A DNA stretch of 19,197 bases, taken from contig DPCJ01000210.1 of assembly GCA_003516705.1 (NCBI GenBank), positions 1 to 19,197 of the forward strand, read 5' to 3'. Positions 1 through 7,348 of the stretch are shown here, one piece after another; the stretch's first letter is position 1, and every line of letters begins with the position of its first letter. The notes below the pieces were generated by a model that saw only the letters and a list, made by a program, of their open reading frames with translations, did not search any database and was not told the DNA's origin. The position numbers were made by a program, and so were the translations under genes. This stretch comes from Prolixibacteraceae bacterium. GTDB lineage: Bacteria > Bacteroidota > Bacteroidia > Bacteroidales > Prolixibacteraceae.

Positions 1-799
1 TGTTGAAAATCATCCATTTTCCCATATCGTTCACACTCGAAATTATGCCGCCCAAAGCGCCGACTTCCTCCCAGTTGACAAACTCAATTGGAATATTTTT
101 GTCGTTTTCAAAAGCGTGCGGTGTGGCAAAATTTCCTTTTTCATTTAGTTTGCTGAGCGAAAAAATGGTACGGTTCATTTTTACAGGGTCGAGAATTCTG
201 CCCTGCAGGTTTTCGCCCCAGGTTTTTCCGGTAACTTTCTTAATTGCCTCTCCTACAGTGATGTACATCACGTTGGAATAGCCAAAGCCATCGCGGAAAT
301 TAAACTTTGGTTCAAGGTATTTCAGTCGTTTTATTATTTCAGCCGAATTCAAATCAGATTTGTACCAGATAAAATCGCCGCTGAAAGTGCCCAACCCAAC
401 GCGGTGACAAAGCAAATCCTTAATGGTTGTTTCGCGGCTTACAAATGAATCGTACAATTCGAAGTCGGGGATGTATTTTTGTACTTTGTCATCCCAGTTC
501 AGTTTTCCTTCCTGTACAAGTATGGCAATAATTGCCGATGTAAAAGCTTTTGAATTTGAAGCGATTGAATATAAAGTGTTTCCGTCGGGTTTTTCGGGTT
601 TGCCAACTTCCAGAACGCCATAACCTTTACTGAAAACAATTTCACCGTCCTTTACAATTCCAATGCTCATGCCCGGAATTCCCCAGTCGCTGGCAGCTTT
701 CTCAAAATAGGCATCCAGTTTTTTTAAGTCAACATTTTGCGATTGGGCAAACAAACCAGAAAGACAAGCCAGAATAATCAGCAGCGTCAAGCGTTTCAT
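1..799 (-). CDS. Serine beta-lactamase-like hydrolase, partial
   Basis: The reverse strand reads continuously from an ATG at 799 to the window edge, giving 266 residues with the C-terminus missing. Residues 1-20 form a signal peptide (MKRLTLLIILACLSGLFAQS), so the protein is exported. A class C beta-lactamase/penicillin-binding-protein fold is indicated by the nucleophile motif SNSK (residues 81-84, SxxK) and the second motif YSN (174-176). Between them lies the usual pattern of acidic/hydrophobic segments, including DLLCHRVGL near 128-136. The third motif (HxG/KTG) would lie beyond the window. Members of this family include esterases, D-amino-acid peptidases and true beta-lactamases. Sequence alone does not decide, and in Bacteroidota most such proteins are not resistance enzymes. 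It is divergent from the plug-like gene starting at 953. Confidence 0.88.
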   Translation of the reverse strand, partial: MKRLTLLIILACLSGLFAQSQNVDLKKLDAYFEKAASDWGIPGMSIGIVKDGEIVFSKGYGVLEVGKPEKPDGNTLYSIASNSKAFTSAIIAILVQEGKLNWDDKVQKYIPDFELYDSFVSRETTIKDLLCHRVGLGTFSGDFIWYKSDLNSAEIIKRLKYLEPKFNFRDGFGYSNVMYITVGEAIKKVTGKTWGENLQGRILDPVKMNRTIFSLSKLNEKGNFATPHAFENDKNIPIEFVNWEEVGALGGIISSVNDMGKWMIFN

Positions 800-923
800 A
801 CTATTCAATTTTAATGATGTTCTAAAAATAGGTGATTTTTTTATTTAGGTTGAAATAAATTCTGCTTCTCAAGAATTAACTCTACCAAAATATTGTTGAT
901 GCTAAAATATTCAGCAGGATTTT

Positions 924-931
924 TAACTTTG
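924..931 (+). promoter_or_regulatory. Candidate Bacteroidota -7 element (TAACTTTG)
   Basis: An exact TAnnTTTG match lies 21 bases before the ATG at 953. A TTG triplet occurs upstream (896-898), but its spacing of about 25 is longer than usual, so only the -7 box is supported. It argues for starting the next gene at 953 rather than at the in-frame TTG/ATG codons at 893-901, which would lie upstream of the transcript. Confidence 0.45.
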
Positions 932-952
932 AATGAATTAAATATCAGTACC

Positions 953-1654
953 ATGAAAACATCCTCCGTTAAATTTCTGCTTTCCGTTTTCTTAAGTCTG
1001 GCGAATTCTGTTTTTGTTTTTGGCCAGAATAAAACTCTTGTCGGAAAAGTGACTACTTTTGATAGTATTCCGCTTACCGGGGTCGAAATTGAGGTAAAAA
1101 GTACCGGCTTTGTGGTTTTAACCGACTCGCTTGGCAGGTTTCAGGCTTTTTGTAACGATGAGGACAAACTTACAGTGCGGGCCAATGGATTTTACGACCA
1201 GAAAGTCAGGGTTGAAACCGGAATCAGGATGATTTTTGTAAACCTGAAATTAAAAAAGGGAGATAAAAACCTTGATTTGGCGGGTAACTATGTAAATGTG
1301 GGGTATGGAACCGTTGATGCAAAAAACCTGCTAAGTTCGGTGGCTTCGGTGAAAGAAAATGAGATTGATTTTACGGTTTACACCAACATGTTTGACCTGA
1401 TTCAGGGGCAGTTTGCCGGTGTTACTGTTGAAGGAAACAAAATTGTGGTACGCGGGGCAAAAACCATTTACGGAAGTGAGTCGGATGCAGCATTGCTTGT
1501 GGTTGACGGAATGATTGTGAGCGAATCGGATTTTGCATCAGTATCACCAAACGATGTGCAATCGGTTGACGTGCTGAAAGATGGGTCTTCGTCGGTTTAT
1601 GGGTCGCGTGGTGCAAACGGGGTTGTTATTGTTGAAACAAAAAAGGGGAAATAG
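953..1654 (+). CDS. Secreted SusC-like plug-domain protein without a beta-barrel
   Basis: 233 residues from the ATG at 953, chosen because it begins a clean signal peptide (MKTSSVKFLLSVFLSLANSV..FGQ, cut near residue 25). After it comes a carboxypeptidase-regulatory-like beta-sandwich (about 27-105: GKVTTFDSIPLTGVEIEVKS, TDSLGRF). A SusC-type plug follows (about 115-230): the VGYGT box, LLSSVASV, the LLVVDGM segment, then SVDVLKDGSSSVYGSRGANG and VVIVETKKGK. In SusC/RagA receptors this plug leads into a 22-strand barrel, but here a stop codon follows directly. No barrel coding is visible downstream, because the next gene is an unrelated membrane protein. It is either a stand-alone plug family or a truncated receptor. 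The absence of decay within the reading frame favours a functional short protein. Partner and role are unknown. Confidence 0.88.
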   Translation: MKTSSVKFLLSVFLSLANSVFVFGQNKTLVGKVTTFDSIPLTGVEIEVKSTGFVVLTDSLGRFQAFCNDEDKLTVRANGFYDQKVRVETGIRMIFVNLKLKKGDKNLDLAGNYVNVGYGTVDAKNLLSSVASVKENEIDFTVYTNMFDLIQGQFAGVTVEGNKIVVRGAKTIYGSESDAALLVVDGMIVSESDFASVSPNDVQSVDVLKDGSSSVYGSRGANGVVIVETKKGK

Positions 1655-1672
1655 GACCCAATCAACAATTTT

Positions 1673-1680
1673 TATGTTTG
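1673..1680 (+). promoter_or_regulatory. Candidate -7 element (TATGTTTG)
   Basis: An exact TAnnTTTG match 41 bases before the ATG at 1722, in the 67-base gap after the plug-like gene. No well-spaced -33 TTG was found, so separate transcription of the next gene is possible but not established. Confidence 0.35.
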
Positions 1681-1721
1681 CCTGTTTTTGTGGAAGTTTG
1701 AGCTAAAAGAAAATAACCATT

Positions 1722-2132
1722 ATGAAAGTAAATCTTAAACCTGTAAAAAAAATTCTTTACTGGATTTTATTTGTTCTTGTCATTGTAATCGCTGCGTTTA
1801 TCTATTTTAAGTATGCCTTCGATTACAGCAAAGGTTACCGTGCCGGGTTGTTACAGAAATTCTCTGAAAAAGGTGTTGTATTTAAAACCTACGAAGGCGA
1901 AATGATTTTAAGCAGTGTGCAGTCGAATGCCAATGTAGCCATTGCTTCCGAAAAATTCCTGTTCTCGGTTGCCGACGAATCTGTTGCAAAGCAGATGGAG
2001 CAGATTCAGGGGAAAAATGTGGTTGTGCATTACCGCGAAAAAAAAGGAACACTCCCGTGGCGTGGCGATAGCCCGTATATTGTTGACAGTGTTAAAGTAG
2101 CCGATGTTTCAGGAGGAACTTATCATCCCTGA
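1722..2132 (+). CDS. Small membrane-anchored conserved hypothetical protein
   Basis: 136 residues. A short basic N-terminus (MKVNLKPVKK) is followed by one hydrophobic helix (about residues 11-28, ILYWILFVLVIVIAAFIYF), then a soluble domain of about 105 residues, probably outside the cytoplasm. The soluble part begins DYSKGYRAGLLQKFSEKGVV and contains a TYEGEM segment and a strand-rich C-terminal half ending PWRGDSPYIVDSVKVAD. The GYRxGxLxKxSxKGxxxKTYEGE pattern recurs in small Bacteroidota membrane proteins, some of which I recall carrying an implausible dehydrogenase label. Nothing here supports an enzyme. It lies 67 bases after the plug-like gene on the same strand and converges on the small reverse-strand gene ending at 2153. 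Function unknown. Confidence 0.82.
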   Translation: MKVNLKPVKKILYWILFVLVIVIAAFIYFKYAFDYSKGYRAGLLQKFSEKGVVFKTYEGEMILSSVQSNANVAIASEKFLFSVADESVAKQMEQIQGKNVVVHYREKKGTLPWRGDSPYIVDSVKVADVSGGTYHP

Positions 2133-2152
2133 TTTCTAAAATTTGTTTGTAG

Positions 2153-2311
2153 TTATGAATGTCCTTTTACCACAATCAGCATGATTTTCAAGTTTAGCCT
2201 GAAAAAATTAAAAAGCTGAATGAAAAAATTTGTTCGCCTTCTTTTTGTCCCTTTGGTTGGAATGGGCGGGTAAAATTCATCCTTATTTGCGCTGTAAACT
2301 TTATTTTCCAT
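2153..2311 (-). CDS. Small basic protein, 52 residues
   Basis: An uninterrupted reverse-strand frame from the ATG at 2311 to TAA at 2153-2155. It has a soluble N-terminus (MENKVYSANKDEFYPPIPTK), a basic stretch KRRR at 23-26, and an amphipathic or membrane-touching C-terminal half (NFFIQLFNFFRLNLKIMLIV) ending VVKGHS. The FxRLNLKIMxxVxKGH ending resembles a pattern I recall from small unannotated Bacteroidota proteins, which is recognition from memory rather than a search. The gene fills the stretch between 2132 and 2311 that otherwise has no gene, is convergent with the hypothetical ending at 2132 (20-base gap), and lies 174 bases downstream of the SQR-like gene on the same strand. Role unknown, perhaps membrane-associated. 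Confidence 0.6.
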   Translation of the reverse strand: MENKVYSANKDEFYPPIPTKGTKRRRTNFFIQLFNFFRLNLKIMLIVVKGHS

Positions 2312-2485
2312 GTTGTTTAGATTTTAATGGATTGATGACTTTTTGAATAAGAAAAATCGAATAAGTAATAAGAAATCAAAAAGTTACGGTTCAATATTTT
2401 ACTCTTTTTTACTTTTAAATTTGTTATTCCTTCTTCCTTATTCTTTATTTCCTTCTCCTCCCCTTCGGGGAGGCCGGGTGGGGCA
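2312..2485. other. AT-rich intergenic stretch with repeat-like end
   Basis: 174 bases between the small protein gene and the SQR-like gene. It is strongly AT-rich with runs such as repeated ATAAG/AATAAG units (2345-2380), and a weak inverted pair ACTTTTTGA near 2337 / TCAAAAAGT near 2377. It ends in the GC-rich hairpin annotated separately. I see no promoter match and no convincing further gene. Confidence 0.5.
2457..2473. repeat. GC-rich palindrome CCTCCCC-TTC-GGGGAGG
   Basis: A perfect 7-bp stem with a 3-base loop, followed on the + strand by CCGGGTGGGG. It sits 13 bases beyond the stop of the SQR-like gene. It lacks a T-run on either strand, so it is not a textbook intrinsic terminator. 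The CCTCCCCTTCGGGGAGGCCGGGTGGGG core is familiar as a scattered intergenic repeat of Bacteroidota genomes (recalled, not searched). It could still act as an RNA-stabilising 3' end. Confidence 0.6.
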
Positions 2486-3940
2486 TTATTCCGGCACCAG
2501 CCACCAGAAAGGATAACCTTTGGCTTTGTGCAGAAACATGTAATGCAGAAAGAGTTTAATCCAGTGGCTGGCAAGTCCGATTTCTCCGACTGTTGCGTTA
2601 ATATCGCGCCCCCATTCTGGGTATTTTTCCCAGTCGGGAACCACCGGCGAAACCGTCATTGTAGCACCCAATCCTTTCGTCATGCTGTAGCCTGCCGAAA
2701 CAATACAGGCTGCACCCATCCGTCCCATGCTGGCGGTGTGGTTGTGCATTGTGTTTCCTGATTTGATTGATTCGGAAATATTCTGGGCGATGATTTTTCC
2801 GGTAACACCCGACGGCATTCCGGTACGCGGCGGGGCAGGGGCAATCAATGTCCCGTTCACACTTTTCATTGGTTTAGAAATGGGGTGAGGTGGTGCAAAC
2901 GCAATTCCGGCGGCATAAATATTGCCGTACAACGGGCTTTGATAAGTTTGTGGCCAGTCTTTGATGCTCCACTCCTCGAACGATTTTGGCGTGTAGTCGG
3001 CATCAACTTTCATAAATTTATTGGGTGCAAACATCAGGCTTGTAATGTCTTCGCCCGATTTGTTGAAAGCTTTGATGTCGTGCCCCGAAAAAGCTGGAAT
3101 CAGCATGGCAAAATCAAACTCGGCTGAGTGCATTTCTCCATCAAGTGTTTCATAATGACAAATACCCGGTTCCACTTTTTTTACACCGGCGCGTTTTATC
3201 CATTTAATGTTGTTTTCGGCAAAAACCGATTCGGTAAAAACTTTGGTTGAAGTGATGTATCCACCGCGTTTTATAAAAGCGCCGCCCATGCCAAAGTCGC
3301 CAACTTCGTATTCGTTCGAAATCCATGTAATTTCAGCAAGATGCGAAAGTTTAAGTTGTTTCAGCACAAAAGCGATATTCAGCGCATATTCAAAAGCTGC
3401 TCCCTGGCAGGTTGCGCCGGGATGTCCGGTGCCGATAAGGAAACGCTGTTTTTTGCCCTGTTTCATCAGTTCAATGCTTTTTTGCAGCTCTTCCCAAGCG
3501 TGTGCAGCGTGGTCGTACGAGCAAACCGATACTGTATTTTTCCCCGGTCCGAGTCCTTCTGTAGCTTCAAAATTCAGTTTTGGCCCGGTGGCATTTACAA
3601 GGTAATCGTAATCCACTTTTTCAGTTTGACCTGACTTTTCAGGCGATGTGTAACTTACTTCAACAAAACCTTTGGCCGAATCAGCGTCGCCTTCAGGATA
3701 GATGGCTTTTACTTTTGCCTGTTTAAAAACAATCCCCCAGCGGTTATACACTTTTTCGAGTTTAAACCGAACCTGGTCAATGGTCATTTTACCCACGCCA
3801 ACCCAAATATTCGACGGAATCCACTGGTAATACTGGCTGGGCGAAACCACAACAACTTCGTGTTTCTTTCCTAATTTCTTTTTCAGGAATGCGGCTGCCG
3901 TGTGACCCGAAATGCCCGCGCCCAATACAACTACTTTCAT
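2486..3940 (-). CDS. Sulfide:quinone oxidoreductase-like flavoprotein
   Basis: 484 residues. The N-terminal FAD-binding loop GAGISGHTAA (7-16) and a second dinucleotide-fold glycine segment LIGTGHPGATCQG (168-180) place it in the two-dinucleotide-binding-domain flavoproteins. SQR-type features include three cysteines at family-typical places: C140 in SVCSYDHA, C178 in GATCQGAAFEYA and C412 in AACIVSAG. In the family the latter two form the sulfide-oxidising pair. Other matches are FDFAMLIPAF (275-284) and a hydrophobic, aromatic C-terminus (HWIKLFLHYMFLH, then FWWLVPE) suited to docking at the inner membrane. A fourth cysteine (C261) is not part of the motif. The likely reaction is oxidation of sulfide to sulfur/polysulfide with quinone reduction. 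NADH dehydrogenase type II and flavocytochrome c-sulfide dehydrogenase are alternatives, disfavoured by the cysteine set. The gene has its own divergent upstream region shared with the DUF2007-type gene. Confidence 0.8.
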   Translation of the reverse strand: MKVVVLGAGISGHTAAAFLKKKLGKKHEVVVVSPSQYYQWIPSNIWVGVGKMTIDQVRFKLEKVYNRWGIVFKQAKVKAIYPEGDADSAKGFVEVSYTSPEKSGQTEKVDYDYLVNATGPKLNFEATEGLGPGKNTVSVCSYDHAAHAWEELQKSIELMKQGKKQRFLIGTGHPGATCQGAAFEYALNIAFVLKQLKLSHLAEITWISNEYEVGDFGMGGAFIKRGGYITSTKVFTESVFAENNIKWIKRAGVKKVEPGICHYETLDGEMHSAEFDFAMLIPAFSGHDIKAFNKSGEDITSLMFAPNKFMKVDADYTPKSFEEWSIKDWPQTYQSPLYGNIYAAGIAFAPPHPISKPMKSVNGTLIAPAPPRTGMPSGVTGKIIAQNISESIKSGNTMHNHTASMGRMGAACIVSAGYSMTKGLGATMTVSPVVPDWEKYPEWGRDINATVGEIGLASHWIKLFLHYMFLHKAKGYPFWWLVPE

Positions 3941-4167
3941 GGTATCTAATTTGATTGATTACGGCTGGTAAATTAAGTAAAATTGAACAACTGACAATTG
4001 TAATCGACTGAAAATAATAATAGAAAGCCAAAAATGATTAACGTGAAAAAAAATAAAAGGAAAATTATTTAACCAATAAATCTTGCCAAATTGGTATAAA
4101 AAGTAATTTTAAAAACTATTATAACTTTTTGATTTCAGGCTGGAATAATAAAATAAAACTTACATAT
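3941..4167. promoter_or_regulatory. Divergent promoter region, SQR-like / DUF2007-type genes
   Basis: A 227-base AT-rich region between two outward-facing genes. A short dyad ACCAAT (4072-4077) / ATTGGT (4090-4095) with a 12-base spacer lies near the middle and could be an operator. Toward the + gene, TAACTTTTTG (4122-4131) approximates but does not match the TAnnTTTG box, with TTG at 4091-4093 upstream. No strong element was found for the reverse direction. Confidence 0.35.
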
Positions 4168-4395
4168 ATGAATAACGCAGTTACAATCGCAACTTTTACC
4201 AGCAATTTCGACATGAAATTCTTTCTCTTTAAAGAAATGCTGGATGAAGCGGGGATAAAATACATGGTGGTGAATGAAATTACAAGTACAGTTGACGGCG
4301 TTTATGCTGGCAGCCCATCAAATATGGGGATTGAAATTCGTGTTTTGGAAGAAAATGCTGATGCTGCTGTAGAGATTTATAACTCTATAAAATAG
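4168..4395 (+). CDS. DUF2007-type small protein
   Basis: 75 residues from the ATG at 4168. An upstream in-frame extension to 4129 would add MISGWNNKIKLTY, which overlaps the presumptive promoter and looks non-coding. The pattern is ATFTSNFDMKFFLFKEMLDE, AGIKYMVVNE, then GIEIRVLEENADAAVEIYNS. This matches the ferredoxin-like fold of DUF2007 proteins, where a helix tracks a two-residue-wide groove and the sequence ends in a V.EE...A.EI helix. It is cytoplasmic, with no signal peptide. Family members have been proposed as small signal-transducing proteins, with no proven role. It is monocistronic as far as visible, followed by a strong palindrome. Confidence 0.7.
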   Translation: MNNAVTIATFTSNFDMKFFLFKEMLDEAGIKYMVVNEITSTVDGVYAGSPSNMGIEIRVLEENADAAVEIYNSIK

Positions 4396-4413
4396 ATAAT
4401 TACCATCCTTATG

Positions 4414-4446
4414 ATCCACCCGCTGACTTTGAGTCAGCGGGTGGAT
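4414..4446. repeat. Perfect 15-bp palindrome between convergent genes
   Basis: ATCCACCCGCTGACT (4414-4428), loop TTG, AGTCAGCGGGTGGAT (4432-4446): fifteen paired bases without a mismatch. It lies 18 bases after the DUF2007-type gene and 58 bases before the end of the convergent S9 peptidase gene. There is no T-run on either side. It may work as a bidirectional transcript end or RNA-stabilising hairpin, or be one copy of a dispersed palindromic repeat. Confidence 0.75.
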
Positions 4447-4504
4447 ATGCAGAATTTTAAAATCCATTTTTCGTTATTTTTCAAAGAGTACTTCTTCGGT
4501 AGTT

Positions 4505-7288
4505 TCACGGGGCTTTCTTCTCCACCGCCGGAATTCCCTCTTTCATCCATTCGGGCATTGGTTCGCCTTTTAAGTAATGATTGAAAAATTGCGCCAAACG
4601 AATTTGAAAATCATGTTTGTCGCGAAGTTTGGTAGGCCAGTGGTCGGCTTCGTTATAGTTGAGCAGCCACGCTGGTTTTTGTAATCTTCGCAATCCGATA
4701 AAAAATTCAATTCCCTGGTACCAGGGCACAGCGCCGTCGTCATCGTTGTGCATAATTAAAATGGGAGTGTTTATTTTGTCGAGTGTAAAAACGGGTGAGT
4801 TTTCGATGTAACGCAATGGCAATTCCCAAATCGATTTTCCGATGCGGCTTTGCTGATGTTCGTATTGAAATGAACGGTTCAATCCTGATGTCCAGCGGAT
4901 TCCGCCGTATGCGCTTATCATGTTTACTACCGGCGCTCCCGATTCGATTGCCGCAAAAAGGTTGGTGCGTGTAGCAAGATATGCCACCTGGTAGCCGCCC
5001 CAACTGTGACCTTGTGCACCAATGTGTTTTTCGTCAACAAATCCTTTCCCAATCAAAGCGGTCACTCCGGGCATCACGCAATTAAACGCATCTTCGCCGG
5101 GGTAGCCTTCCTTGTAATAAATATCAGGGTTAAAAACCAGGTAACTGTTACTTGTATAATAATGATAATCGATAGTAGAGCGGTGCGGCTCGGGCATCCG
5201 GTAGCTAAATAATTCCTGAGAGCTTTTCTCGTAAAAATTCACAATCATCGGGTACTTTTTTGTGGGGTCGAAATTATCGGGTTTGTGCAAAGTGCCTTCG
5301 AGTTTCCGGCCATCCAACGAAGTCCACGACACCAGTTCGGCTGTTCCCCACAAAAACTCTTTTTGCTGTGGAGCAACATTGCTGATTTGCACCTGTTTTT
5401 TAAAACTCAAATTTGTGGTAATTAAATCAGGATAAGTTTGAAAATCTTCTTTTGTAAAAACAATCAGGTCAGAATTCTTTGCTTTTTTCGGCGTGTTCAA
5501 ACTAAAGTTTCCTGAAAGTAATTCTTTGGGTGAGGTCGATTTATTCATGACCAATTCATAGTAACCGTCGGCGCGGGAAATTTCGTTGTGGCCCGCAAGT
5601 AACAACGGCTTATCAGAGTCAATTCCTTTTTCGTCGCCGCCTCCAAATCTGCTCTGACCGTGTTCTTCATCGAATTTTACCAACCTGTAACTGATATTCT
5701 TTTGCCGTCCGTTTTGGGTGATATTAACAGGTTTTTCCTGATTTTCAGGTTGCACTTTCCAGATATCAAAGCGGTCGTACACGAGCAAAGCTTCATCGTT
5801 TTCCAACCACCCTGCTGTACGGTAACTGTCGGGAAAATTGGGCACGTCGTTTAATTCGTCGGCGCATTGAATTGTTGCAGGCGAAGTAATTTTAAACTCT
5901 TTTCCGGTTTCAATATTGAAAGTATTCCACGAAGTATCTATTGCATTGTACCAGTACAGATATTTACCTTCAGGTGAAACCTGCGGCGTGGCGCGGATAT
6001 CTTTTTTAATCATTTTTGCCTCGCCCGAATTTACATCGACAAGGTAAAAATCGTTGTGTTCGGGGCTGCCTTCCCACATGCTTTGCACGGCGTATGGCCG
6101 GTTCGACCAGGCCAGCAATTTGTCTGAATCTCCTTTTTTTATTTGCCGGATTCCACTAAAGACCTGCGTTTCCAACTGAACAGTTTTCTCAATAGCCAAA
6201 TGGTAAACCGCTAAATACGACTTTTTTGAATCACGATTTTTATTCACGATTTGTGCCGATTGCAACTCTTCTTCATTCCAGGTCCAGATATCCAAAACCG
6301 GTATTTCTTCGTCGAGAATGGTGGTGTCTTTGGGTGCTTTTTTCGGGGCAGTTCCAAAAAACAAACGGGTTCGGTTTTCCGAAAACAACAAACGCCCGTT
6401 TTCGCTGATTTCCAAGTTGTCGGGAATTGCAGCGTTTTCGTTATTTATGATTTTAGTAGCTTGTTCTGTTTTATTCCAACAATGCAAACTGTAATGTGCC
6501 TCATCTTTTTTCTTCAAAGTGTCAACTAAAAAAGCTACTTTTTCCCCGGTTTTGTCGATGGTAAGTTGTTTGAATTTTCCTTTTCCATCGAATATTTTTT
6601 GGGTTGAATTTTCAGTGAGGTTCAAAAAATAAATTCCGGCATCGAAAGTGCTGTCCTTTCCTTCAGAGATAAAAACAAGCGTTTCTTTTTCTTCAGCAAA
6701 CAAGTAACTATTCACTGCCGGAAATTCATTTGTTTCACCTGTTTTCATATTTCTAACAAACAGCGGATAAGCTTTTTCATCTTCTTTCTTCGCCTCAGCC
6801 TTTGCCTTTTTTGTGGTGTCTTTCGCTTCTTCAGTTTGCCAGGCAATCCAACCCGCCCATTTTTCGGGTACTTTCACCGAAATCAGTTTTTCGATGGTGT
6901 CGGTATTTTTCGTTTCAAGATTAAAAATGGCCAGACTGTTGATTGGCAAATCCTCTTTTTTTGTCTTTTTAAGTTTCAACTGGCGGATTGTATCTTCGGC
7001 AGGTTTCAACGTAAAAACCACAAATTTTGAATCGAATGTAATTTGGGCATCAGTCGCGCATTTTACCGATGCAATTTCTGCAGCTTCGGGAGTTGTAATT
7101 TTCAAAGTTGGGTCGCCTTTCCAGGGTTCCTGCTTGTACACAATGTATTTGCCGTCGCTGGAAATTACAGTTTCTGTAATTCGTTGCCATTTCAGAATAT
7201 CGTCGTGGGTGAGCTGTTTTTTGGTTGATTGGGCAAAAATATTAGCGGCTAAAAACAAAAAGGTGATTAAAATTGCTGAGTTCTTCAT
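4505..7288 (-). CDS. Secreted S9-family (prolyl oligopeptidase-like) serine peptidase
   Basis: 927 residues from the ATG at 7288, chosen because it starts a signal peptide (MKNSAILITFLFLAANIFAQ). The in-frame codons up to 7408 run through a palindromic repeat and are rejected. The N-terminal two-thirds is a beta-propeller-like region with repeated SPEGKYLYW/SSDGKYIVY motifs, interrupted by a lysine/glutamate-rich linker at about 152-172. The C-terminal alpha/beta-hydrolase holds the triad: S762 in GHSWGG, D851 in HNDDDGAVPW and H883 in EADHWP. These proteins cleave peptides in the periplasm or at the surface, often after proline or with dipeptidyl activity. Specificity cannot be read here because the glutamate pair of DPP4 enzymes is not identifiable by eye. 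It is longer than the usual 650-800 residues. It is divergent from the DUF438-PAS gene and is not in an operon. Confidence 0.93.
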   Translation of the reverse strand: MKNSAILITFLFLAANIFAQSTKKQLTHDDILKWQRITETVISSDGKYIVYKQEPWKGDPTLKITTPEAAEIASVKCATDAQITFDSKFVVFTLKPAEDTIRQLKLKKTKKEDLPINSLAIFNLETKNTDTIEKLISVKVPEKWAGWIAWQTEEAKDTTKKAKAEAKKEDEKAYPLFVRNMKTGETNEFPAVNSYLFAEEKETLVFISEGKDSTFDAGIYFLNLTENSTQKIFDGKGKFKQLTIDKTGEKVAFLVDTLKKKDEAHYSLHCWNKTEQATKIINNENAAIPDNLEISENGRLLFSENRTRLFFGTAPKKAPKDTTILDEEIPVLDIWTWNEEELQSAQIVNKNRDSKKSYLAVYHLAIEKTVQLETQVFSGIRQIKKGDSDKLLAWSNRPYAVQSMWEGSPEHNDFYLVDVNSGEAKMIKKDIRATPQVSPEGKYLYWYNAIDTSWNTFNIETGKEFKITSPATIQCADELNDVPNFPDSYRTAGWLENDEALLVYDRFDIWKVQPENQEKPVNITQNGRQKNISYRLVKFDEEHGQSRFGGGDEKGIDSDKPLLLAGHNEISRADGYYELVMNKSTSPKELLSGNFSLNTPKKAKNSDLIVFTKEDFQTYPDLITTNLSFKKQVQISNVAPQQKEFLWGTAELVSWTSLDGRKLEGTLHKPDNFDPTKKYPMIVNFYEKSSQELFSYRMPEPHRSTIDYHYYTSNSYLVFNPDIYYKEGYPGEDAFNCVMPGVTALIGKGFVDEKHIGAQGHSWGGYQVAYLATRTNLFAAIESGAPVVNMISAYGGIRWTSGLNRSFQYEHQQSRIGKSIWELPLRYIENSPVFTLDKINTPILIMHNDDDGAVPWYQGIEFFIGLRRLQKPAWLLNYNEADHWPTKLRDKHDFQIRLAQFFNHYLKGEPMPEWMKEGIPAVEKKAP

Positions 7289-7348
7289 CGTAAAAATTGT
7301 TTGATTTTCAAAGGTGGTTAAAGTAGAAATATTTTGGGGAGCGACAAT

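Noticed and set aside
1..799. Beta-lactam resistance gene
   Set aside because: The SxxK and YSN motifs show only the broad fold. Most chromosomal Bacteroidota members are not resistance enzymes, and the third motif is outside the window.
893..952. Upstream TTG/ATG starts for the plug-like protein
   Set aside because: They add 20 residues ahead of a proper signal peptide and overlap the candidate -7 box.
2220..2273. Micro-frame MKKFVRLLFVPLVGMGG on the + strand, resembling a signal peptide start
   Set aside because: Only 17 codons with an immediate stop, and antisense to the better-supported 52-residue small protein.
2317..2574. 85-residue reverse frame overlapping the end of the SQR-like gene
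   Set aside because: Runs through the CCTCCCCTTCGGGGAGG repeat and low-complexity AT-rich DNA. Its APPGLPEGEE string comes from the repeat.
3207..3634. Two overlapping + strand frames opposite the SQR-like gene
   Set aside because: They overlap each other in different frames and the real gene. Typical low-stop shadow of a GC-richer region.
6813..7304. 163-residue + strand frame opposite the S9 peptidase
   Set aside because: Antisense shadow of a well-supported gene. Its composition is Phe/Ser/Val-rich with no domain pattern and no start signals.
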